A DNA stretch of 35,830 nt from CAZIKF01 sp964539825 (GTDB lineage: Bacteria; Muiribacteriota; UBA6191). Position 1 is the first letter of the stretch. Each line of letters opens with the position of its first letter. The translations under genes and the position numbers were made by a program. The stretch lies in contig CAZIKF010000043.1 in NCBI GenBank assembly GCA_964539825.1, positions 1 to 35,830 on the forward strand, given 5' to 3'. Positions 30,648 through 35,830 of the stretch are shown here, in pieces. The notes below the pieces were generated by a model, which was not told the origin of the DNA, ran no database searches, and saw only the letters and a list, made by a program, of their open reading frames with translations.

Positions 30648-32282
30648 ATGCATCTTCCAATGAGTATACAAGATCCTCGAGAAAGGCTAATTCACGGTTC
30701 TCCGAAGGAAAAGGTTCAGGCCATCAAAGAGTTGGTCGGCCTGAAGTCTCGTGATGCCGGAAAGGTCCTGGTCCAGGCCCTCAAGCAAGAAAAACACGCC
30801 CAGGTTCGGGAGCATATTCAAAAAGGCATCCAATACCTGAAAAAAATCCTTTCTAATTCTGGAAATAGTTCGGAGACACCAGCTGAAAAACCCTCTGTTG
30901 AGATAAATGAGCAGGTTCTTGAACGCGTACGTAAGGCACTCACTTCCGGTAGCCAGGAAGAAGAAAAGAAAGCCTTTACTTTTATCATCAAGAACCAGGT
31001 TAAGGAAATCCTTCCCTTTCTCATCGAGACCTCCCTCAATCGCAACCAGGTTGATTTAATGATCTCAAGTTTAAAGGTCATAGAAAGGCTCAATGCTACT
31101 GAACATACCGAGGATCTCGTCGATTTCTTACGCCATAAGGACCCGGGTGTTTGCTCGGCAGCGATCCAGACAGCCACAACCCTCCAGGTGCTCGAAGATT
31201 TTTTCCCCTCTCTTAAAGAACTTATCCGCAGTGAGCATGAAGAGGTCAGCAAGACAGCTCATAGAGCTTTGGAGGAGTTAGCTTCAGCTGGTAGCGAGGA
31301 TGCCAGTTTGTTTTTAGAAGATCAAAAAGAGGAGCAGAAGGAACCCGAAACCTTCGTACCGGATGGTATGGATGACCTGCTCCCCCAGTTAAAGCATGAA
31401 GCTGAACAGGAAAAAAAGGAGGATGAGCAGAAAAAGCGCAAGGAAGCTGTGATCCTTTTCCGCTACAAAGAAGAATTGGAGTCTGAAGATCCCCAAAAAC
31501 GTATGAACGCTATTCGAAAACTTGCGGAGGCCAAGGATCCTGAAGCTATTGAGCTCATCACGCAAATTCTGGCTAATGAATCGGATCATCATGTCCTTGC
31601 CACAGGACTGAGTTCACTTGGTCATCTCGGAAGAGAATCCGCGGTCGCTACCCTGCAAAATTATCTTACCCATGAGGACCACCGGGTTCGGGCTAACGCT
31701 ATAGATGCTATTAACATGCTCTTAGGTCCTGATGCTCAAAAACCAATGTTGGAGAAAATGTTGAAAGACCCACATCACCGGGTTCGATCCAATGTTATTT
31801 TGTCCATCTTTAATACAAAACCCAATGAGTGTTTCCTTGCCTTAAATAACCTGGCCCATTCCTCCAATGAAGAAGAGCAATTGTCTGCCTTGTATTGCTT
31901 TGAATTCCTTCAACAGGATACTCACCTTGGGATGCTACAGCGTTTTTTCTCTAAAGGAGGGAATGCGCAACGGGAAAAAACCCGCCAAATCCTGGAGAAT
32001 TGGACTGGCGACAAAGAGATTAGCCAATTCATTCTAGAGGCACCGGCGGACAAATTTCAGGAATTCTATAAAAATCACCTGGAAAAGAAGCGTCAGGAAG
32101 CAAAACGAGCCGCCGCAGAACCCCAGGCAATGAAAGCTGAGGCAGAGGCTGCCAAAAGCACCAATGAGCAGACGATGGACGAAATCCTGGGTGATGATGA
32201 AGAAGAAGATGCCCCACCTGAAGAGCCGCCCGAAGAGGAAGCAGAGTCATTCTTTTCTAAGCTTCTTAAGCGGTTCAAATGA
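30648..32282 (+). CDS. HEAT-repeat protein
   Basis: 544 residues, cytoplasmic, built almost wholly of HEAT-type alpha-solenoid repeats. Examples are 'REREKVQAIKEL...' style units at 10-60, 'DLVDFLRHKDPGVCSAAIQTAT' near 160-180, 'RMNAIRKLAEAKDPEAIELITQIL' and 'TLQNYLTHEDHRVRANAIDAI'. A highly charged spacer (about 225-268) splits two solenoid blocks. The end is Ala/Glu-rich and very acidic (about 495-540). Such proteins are scaffolds; no enzyme motif. Its stop overlaps the next gene (ATGA), putting it in a pilin-like operon, so it may regulate or hold assembly machinery. Second ATG at 30660 is an alternative start; neither has a clear ribosome site. Confidence 0.8.
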   Translation: MHLPMSIQDPRERLIHGSPKEKVQAIKELVGLKSRDAGKVLVQALKQEKHAQVREHIQKGIQYLKKILSNSGNSSETPAEKPSVEINEQVLERVRKALTSGSQEEEKKAFTFIIKNQVKEILPFLIETSLNRNQVDLMISSLKVIERLNATEHTEDLVDFLRHKDPGVCSAAIQTATTLQVLEDFFPSLKELIRSEHEEVSKTAHRALEELASAGSEDASLFLEDQKEEQKEPETFVPDGMDDLLPQLKHEAEQEKKEDEQKKRKEAVILFRYKEELESEDPQKRMNAIRKLAEAKDPEAIELITQILANESDHHVLATGLSSLGHLGRESAVATLQNYLTHEDHRVRANAIDAINMLLGPDAQKPMLEKMLKDPHHRVRSNVILSIFNTKPNECFLALNNLAHSSNEEEQLSALYCFEFLQQDTHLGMLQRFFSKGGNAQREKTRQILENWTGDKEISQFILEAPADKFQEFYKNHLEKKRQEAKRAAAEPQAMKAEAEAAKSTNEQTMDEILGDDEEEDAPPEEPPEEEAESFFSKLLKRFK

Positions 32283-32683
32283 AGTCTCACTCGCGGACCA
32301 AGTTCTTTGGATTTACCCTCACTGAAGTCGTAGTCGCCGGTGTAATTTTCCTTATTTTTTGCATTCCCATTGTGGGTCTTCTCTCCACATCGAGGTATAC
32401 CGCCAAGCGTCTTTCCAAGCGCCTGGGAGCTATAATGCTGGCCCAGGGAATTCTTGATGAGATCCGTCACAATTCCCAGGTCTATGGATCCACCATGCCA
32501 AGACTGGCATCGAAACAACCCCAGGGATTCAAAATTCAAAAGACATTTAGATCCTTTGAAGAAGCAGAAAATATCCTGGTCTTCACCGTTAAAGTGACTT
32601 GGAAGGAATTCAAAAAGGAGCGCGAACTTCAACTGTCTACACTTGTTTCTTCAAAACCGGATTTTCATGTATTCAGACGTTAG
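32279..32683 (+). CDS. Prepilin-type pseudopilin (GspI/PilV-like)
   Basis: 134 residues. Leader KFFG/FTLTEVVVAGVIFLIFCIPIVGLL with Gly at -1, Phe +1 and Glu +5, the classic type IV prepilin N-terminus. The small globular remainder has no recognised fold. The ATG overlaps the HEAT stop (ATGA) and its 3' end overlaps the next gene by 17 bp, so the four genes are tightly coupled. Together with the following two proteins it resembles the minor-pseudopilin tip (GspI-J-K order) of type II secretion or type IV pili, without the rest. Confidence 0.88.
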   Translation: MKSHSRTKFFGFTLTEVVVAGVIFLIFCIPIVGLLSTSRYTAKRLSKRLGAIMLAQGILDEIRHNSQVYGSTMPRLASKQPQGFKIQKTFRSFEEAENILVFTVKVTWKEFKKERELQLSTLVSSKPDFHVFRR

Positions 32684-33122
32684 AAAAGCCTTTACCCTGG
32701 TAGAAATCCTAATTGGAGTGAGCATCTTCGCTGTTCTTTCCCTCGGGATATACCAGGTGACACGTACCTTCGGGAAAGGAGCTACCGAATCTCTGAAAGC
32801 TACTAGTTCCCAACAGGATATTGCCCAGGCATTCCTGTTGATGAGAAAGGAACTTTTCTGGAGCACTAACCTGCTTTTTCCTCCACTAAAAGTCCATTCT
32901 CCCCGCCTGGAGGTCAGATCCAGGGATGAAAAGGTCAAGTACCTCTTTGAGGAAGGAAAACTTAGCCGCAGCGTAGGGGACAAAAAGCGAACCCTGGTTC
33001 AAGGATTGAAAGAGTTTCATTTCTATCGTCTCGACTCCAAACTACTAGAGATCCAGCTGCATACTTCCAAGGACTTTTTAAGTACACGAATTTTCCTTGA
33101 AAACCTGGGAAAGATGCCATGA
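32667..33122 (+). CDS. Prepilin-type pseudopilin (GspJ-like) with Ala at -1
   Basis: 152 residues from ATG 32667. Leader MYSDVRKA/FTLVEILIGVSIFAVLSLGIYQV has Glu at +5, but the residue before the cleavage site is Ala, not the usual Gly. Length and the pattern 'AQAFLLMRKELFWSTNLLF', with a run on strands afterwards, fit GspJ. The open frame extends eight codons upstream to a TTG, overlapping the previous gene further; the ATG is preferred. The stop overlaps the next ATG (ATGA). Confidence 0.85.
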   Translation: MYSDVRKAFTLVEILIGVSIFAVLSLGIYQVTRTFGKGATESLKATSSQQDIAQAFLLMRKELFWSTNLLFPPLKVHSPRLEVRSRDEKVKYLFEEGKLSRSVGDKKRTLVQGLKEFHFYRLDSKLLEIQLHTSKDFLSTRIFLENLGKMP

Positions 33123-33517
33123 AGGGATCAGCCTACCTTTTTGTTCTGGGCTCAATGCTGGTAGTCATGATTCTGCTGGTCAGCGCACTCAAGCAGTCCA
33201 CAGGAACTACGAAAAAGGTAGTTCACACCCTTTCGCATATTATGGCTGCCAACAATCGGGATTCCTGTATTACCTTTCTTTTTCATAGAATCAAGGTCTG
33301 GCCATTTGAAACCCGGTCCGAGCTGATTCTTGAGAACTCCGATCTAAGCCTGCCCTCAGGTACTTGTTCCTGGGTCGTCGAGTATCATGATTCAAGAACT
33401 TTTGAGTTTTTGGTCACTGGAGTAAACAAAGATATAGAGACAAAAATTCGCCTGAAGATTCGAGGCAGTGAGACCCATCGCGGAATTCAGTGGAGGTATG
33501 GAGTTGAAGAACCTTGA
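33119..33517 (+). CDS. Short GspK/PilX-like pilin protein
   Basis: 132 residues. N-terminus MKG/SAYLFVLGSMLVVMILLVSALKQSTG gives a leader-like MKG followed by a membrane helix without Glu5, as in GspK/PilX proteins. It is far shorter than GspK (about 300 residues). The remaining beta-like domain ends with 'WRYGVEEP'. It is the last gene of the HEAT-pseudopilin operon. I infer a role as the fourth partner of the pseudopilin tip; the family is not otherwise recognised. Confidence 0.7.
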   Translation: MKGSAYLFVLGSMLVVMILLVSALKQSTGTTKKVVHTLSHIMAANNRDSCITFLFHRIKVWPFETRSELILENSDLSLPSGTCSWVVEYHDSRTFEFLVTGVNKDIETKIRLKIRGSETHRGIQWRYGVEEP

Positions 33518-33560
33518 TCGCTTTATAGCCAATGGGTTCTCGCTTTGCTAAGATTTTTAA

Positions 33561-34712
33561 ATGAATAATTCACAGTTCTCAAATTCATTTTCCTTTCCCA
33601 CCCAGGTAAAGTTTGGTCCCGGGGTTCTGAGCGAACTCCCCTCCTATTTGCTGGAACATAATCTCCAAAGGATTTTTATTGTCACTGATGCCAGCATCCG
33701 GTCCCAGGACTTTTTTAATAAAACTCTCACCTTGCTCTCTTCAAGTGGAATTCAATACGAGCTTTTTTCTGAAATCCATACCAACCCTCTGAAATCTGAC
33801 GTGGTTTTGGGGACAGATAAATTTCACAAGACCGACTCACAAGCGTTGATCGGTATGGGAGGCGGAGCGGCCATGGATACAGCCCGCTCAATCGGCCTGG
33901 CGGTAAATCACCGGCGTGATCTCTTCGATTATTGTGAGGACTGTGGCGGAGATCGACTGATCACATCTGAGATCCCTCCCCTGATTGCAATCCCCACAAC
34001 CGCTGGAACCGGGAGTGAAGTGGGACGTAGTGCCGTGATCTCCGATGATAAAACAAAGGAGAAAAGAATCCTGTTTCATCCTAGTTTAATGGCTTCCCAG
34101 GTGTTTTGTGATCCCGAGGTAACCCGATCCCTACCCGCTCCTATAGCCGCCGCAACTGGAATGGACGCCTTGACCCATCATATCGAGGCATACCTGAGTA
34201 AGGGATTTCACCCTCTTTGTGATGCCCTGGCGCTGGAAGGAGTCTATCTTGCAAATCAGTACCTCGAACAAGCGGTATTGGAGAAGGATCTTGAGTCAAG
34301 GAGCCAAATGATGGCCTGTGCTTTGATGGGAGCGACAGCATTTCAAAAAGGACTGGGACTCATTCACTCCATGGCACATGCTCTCTCCGCCCATAAGGAT
34401 ATGCATCACGGACTGGCTAATGCCATCCTTCTGCCCTATGGCCTGAAATACAACCTCTCTCATTGTGAAGATAAGTTCAGACGTTTAGCTCATGTAGTGG
34501 GAATTATGGACTACTCACCCGGTGATTTTATCCAGCGTATTGAAGAAATCCGGCATCGAATCGGCATACCTGAAAACCTGGGTGAACACGGAATTGATAA
34601 TGAAGATTGTAAAGTACTCTCGAAGCTGGCATTCCAGGACGTTTGTCATCAATCGAACCCGGTACCGGTTTCAGAAGAAGGATTCTTCGAATTGTTCCGC
34701 TCAGCCTTATGA
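33561..34712 (+). CDS. Iron-type (group III) alcohol dehydrogenase
   Basis: 383 residues. The NAD(P) loop is GMGGGAAMDTARSIG (98-112), and 'IPTTAGTGSEVGRSAVI' is the family signature. Metal ligands are conserved: Asp202 and His206 (MDALTHHIEAY), His269 (GLIHSMAHAL) and His282 or 283 (MHHG). It oxidises an alcohol or reduces an aldehyde with an Fe2+ (or Zn2+) centre; the substrate is unknown. The start lacks a strong ribosome site. It lies 43 bp after the pilin operon, and its stop overlaps the C26 gene start (ATGA), so the two are co-translated. Confidence 0.93.
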   Translation: MNNSQFSNSFSFPTQVKFGPGVLSELPSYLLEHNLQRIFIVTDASIRSQDFFNKTLTLLSSSGIQYELFSEIHTNPLKSDVVLGTDKFHKTDSQALIGMGGGAAMDTARSIGLAVNHRRDLFDYCEDCGGDRLITSEIPPLIAIPTTAGTGSEVGRSAVISDDKTKEKRILFHPSLMASQVFCDPEVTRSLPAPIAAATGMDALTHHIEAYLSKGFHPLCDALALEGVYLANQYLEQAVLEKDLESRSQMMACALMGATAFQKGLGLIHSMAHALSAHKDMHHGLANAILLPYGLKYNLSHCEDKFRRLAHVVGIMDYSPGDFIQRIEEIRHRIGIPENLGEHGIDNEDCKVLSKLAFQDVCHQSNPVPVSEEGFFELFRSAL

Positions 34713-35473
34713 TCCTGCTAGCCCTGAGTCCCTGCCTATTCTATCCAAATCCCGAAAGAAAGGTGTTTTCCCCTAAGACTCTCTGTTACCTGGAAAACGA
34801 TATGGGGAAATACGTTTACCGTAAAGGGGTAATACCGGTATTGATCCCTTACCTGGACTCCAGGTCGCTGAAGGAGCTTATGGATTCCATGCATGGTCTC
34901 CTCCTTCAGGCCGGCTCTGACATGTCACCCGAATCCTATGGTGAAGAATTTCTTGACCGGGAAAAATGGCCCGGAGATTTTCAGCGCGACCAAATTGAGT
35001 TTGAACTGTTGAAATGCGCCTTTGATAAAAAAATGCCCGTGTTAGGAATTTGTCGAGGAATCCAGGTGATCAATACCTTTTTAGGAGGGACTCTCCACCA
35101 GGACTTAGGAACATCGGGAAAGATAAACCATAGAGATCCGGTACTCTATGATAGAAATCATCATAGCGCTCAATTTGTAGATGGCGGTGTTTTGAGCAGC
35201 CTTTATGGGGGCCTACAAATCGCAGAGATTAATACCTGCCATCACCAGGCAGTAAAGGACCTGGGCAAAGAACTGGTCGTAGAGGCCGTTTGCACAGAAG
35301 ATGGAATCATTGAAGCCATTAGAAATTCAAAGATGGAAGAACATTTCGTCCTGGGAGTGCAATGGCACCCAGAATTCTCAGAGACGCTAGGAGATAAAAT
35401 TATACCCGCCCAACCCTTGATGGATTTATTTCTAGAGGAATGTGCTAAATTTAAGGAAGCAGAGGGAGCATAG
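34709..35473 (+). CDS. Gamma-glutamyl-gamma-aminobutyrate hydrolase-like (peptidase C26)
   Basis: 254 residues from the ATG at 34709, which overlaps the dehydrogenase stop (ATGA). Class I glutamine amidotransferase fold with the C26 pattern: catalytic Cys115 in GICRGIQVIN, His220 and Glu222 in VQWHPEFS. 'GLLLQAGSDMSPESYGE' corresponds to the PuuD-type glycine/aspartate loop. PuuD relatives hydrolyse gamma-glutamyl amides in putrescine use or similar compounds. The first 10 residues are hydrophobic (MILLALSPCLF), so export cannot be ruled out. An upstream frame from 34643 adds 22 residues overlapping the dehydrogenase and is unlikely. No other putrescine gene is near. Confidence 0.88.
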   Translation: MILLALSPCLFYPNPERKVFSPKTLCYLENDMGKYVYRKGVIPVLIPYLDSRSLKELMDSMHGLLLQAGSDMSPESYGEEFLDREKWPGDFQRDQIEFELLKCAFDKKMPVLGICRGIQVINTFLGGTLHQDLGTSGKINHRDPVLYDRNHHSAQFVDGGVLSSLYGGLQIAEINTCHHQAVKDLGKELVVEAVCTEDGIIEAIRNSKMEEHFVLGVQWHPEFSETLGDKIIPAQPLMDLFLEECAKFKEAEGA

Positions 35474-35483
35474 ATTCCTGGAG

Positions 35484-35703
35484 TTGATAGAAACATTGGA
35501 AACAGTGGAATCCATGGAAACAATGGAATAAGGCATGAGCCCGCCATGAGGGCGGTAGCGTGGATCCCGCGATCAAGTAGCCGGCTGGCAAAATGGCACG
35601 AGGGCCAAAGGCCCCCTTCAACTAACCCGAGGCGAAGCCAAGGGATCTCTTCATACTTCATTCTATTGCTTCCATTAATTCCATGGATTCCATTGATTCT
35701 CAA
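35484..35703. repeat. Second element with inverted 9-nt microrepeat arms
   Basis: The left arm (about 35484-35530) and right arm (about 35658-35703) are inverted arrays of five degenerate copies of ATGGAAACA, matching the arms at 18031-18149. The centre holds a CCGCC (35541-35545)/GGCGG (35551-35555) hairpin and a GGGCC-AAA-GGCCC hairpin near 35602-35614. It begins 11 bp after the C26 stop. The outer 13-bp repeats of the 17.9-kb copy are not found here. With the next two entries it fills the last 357 bp of the window, where no gene is seen. Confidence 0.55.
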
Positions 35704-35768
35704 AATTATTTTCCACCCACAAAACTCAGTATTTAAGCCACTTATGAATATATGTGGGAAATAATTTG
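35701..35768. repeat. AT-rich inverted repeat
   Basis: CAAAATTATTTTCC... (from 35701) pairs with GGGAAATAATTTG (35756-35768), with the paired words CCCACA and TGTGGG inside and small bulges, giving a stem of about 16 bp around a 30-nt loop. It directly joins the right edge of the microrepeat element and may belong to it. Confidence 0.4.
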
Positions 35769-35778
35769 AAAATATCAT

Positions 35779-35806
35779 TTGACAATATTTCCAAGTGTGC
35801 TACCCT
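35779..35806 (+). promoter_or_regulatory. Candidate promoter pointing out of the window
   Basis: A perfect TTGACA (35779-35784) is followed after 16 nt by TACCCT (35801-35806). It would drive a gene beyond position 35830. The -10 is weak. Confidence 0.35.
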
Positions 35807-35830
35807 ATCAGGCTTTCAAAAACGAACCCG

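Noticed and set aside
31780..31800. tRNA-like T-arm word (GGGTTCGATCC)
   Set aside because: It sits inside the HEAT-repeat coding frame, and no acceptor stem or anticodon arm surrounds it.

Overview
The window is a chromosomal segment of a Gram-negative-type, respiring bacterium. The signs are a caa3-type cytochrome oxidase operon, periplasmic and secreted enzymes with signal peptides, type IV pilin-like proteins, and a base composition that looks to be in the mid-to-upper 40s % G+C by eye. I cannot place it taxonomically. Pseudopilin clusters combined with HEAT-repeat proteins, and an A2-type oxidase, would fit a deep or poorly sampled lineage (for example Riflebacteria- or delta-like bacteria), but this is a guess.

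Layout. (1) 1-3.4 kb: loosely packed genes in mixed orientation (two small SAM methyltransferases, a membrane 4Fe-4S protein, a RibD/DHFR-like reductase) separated by hairpin-rich noncoding DNA. It looks like an accessory segment. (2) 3.4-3.75 kb: a noncoding block with a 177-bp near-perfect quasi-palindrome and the terminator of the oxidase operon. (3) 3.8-12.8 kb, all minus strand: hemG, then sco-ctaD-ctaE-ctaF-ctaC-ctaB, an unknown 8-TM protein, and a membrane-anchored cytochrome c. This is a compact unit for building and feeding a caa3 oxidase. (4) 12.9-17.8 kb: a penicillin-acylase-type N-terminal nucleophile hydrolase convergent with a secreted gamma-glutamyltransferase, then a secreted unknown protein. 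(5) 17.8-18.5 kb: two unrelated repeat elements back to back. (6) 18.5-21 kb: a pseudopilin pair. (7) 21-25.8 kb: DJ-1/PfpI, DUF547, malQ, an exported protein-repair methyltransferase (Pcm), and a PRMT-like protein methyltransferase carrying a SEC-C zinc motif. (8) 25.9-30.6 kb: SSS-family sodium symporter, GH13 enzyme and PfkB sugar kinase, a likely sugar uptake and breakdown group. (9) 30.6-33.5 kb: HEAT-repeat protein plus three pilin-like proteins in an overlapping operon. (10) 33.5-35.5 kb: iron-type alcohol dehydrogenase and a class I glutamine-amidotransferase-like (C26) hydrolase. (11) 35.5 kb to the end: a second copy of the 9-nt microrepeat element, a hairpin, and a promoter pointing out of the window.

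How the parts fit. Heme synthesis (HemG), heme O formation (CtaB) and copper delivery (SCO) feed oxidase subunits I-IV, with two cytochrome c domains (one fused to subunit II, one separate) as electron donors. The sugar genes can import a sugar, process glucans or alpha-glucosides (GH13, GH77) and phosphorylate the released sugar. The two pseudopilin loci lack an ATPase, platform protein and prepilin peptidase, so they must depend on machinery encoded elsewhere.

The least explained items are the repeat elements (3517-3693, 17944-18178, 18298-18478, 35484-35703), the PRMT/SEC-C protein, the 8-TM protein in the oxidase operon and the HEAT plus pseudopilin module. I see no rRNA, tRNA, CRISPR array, transposase or recognisable phage gene.
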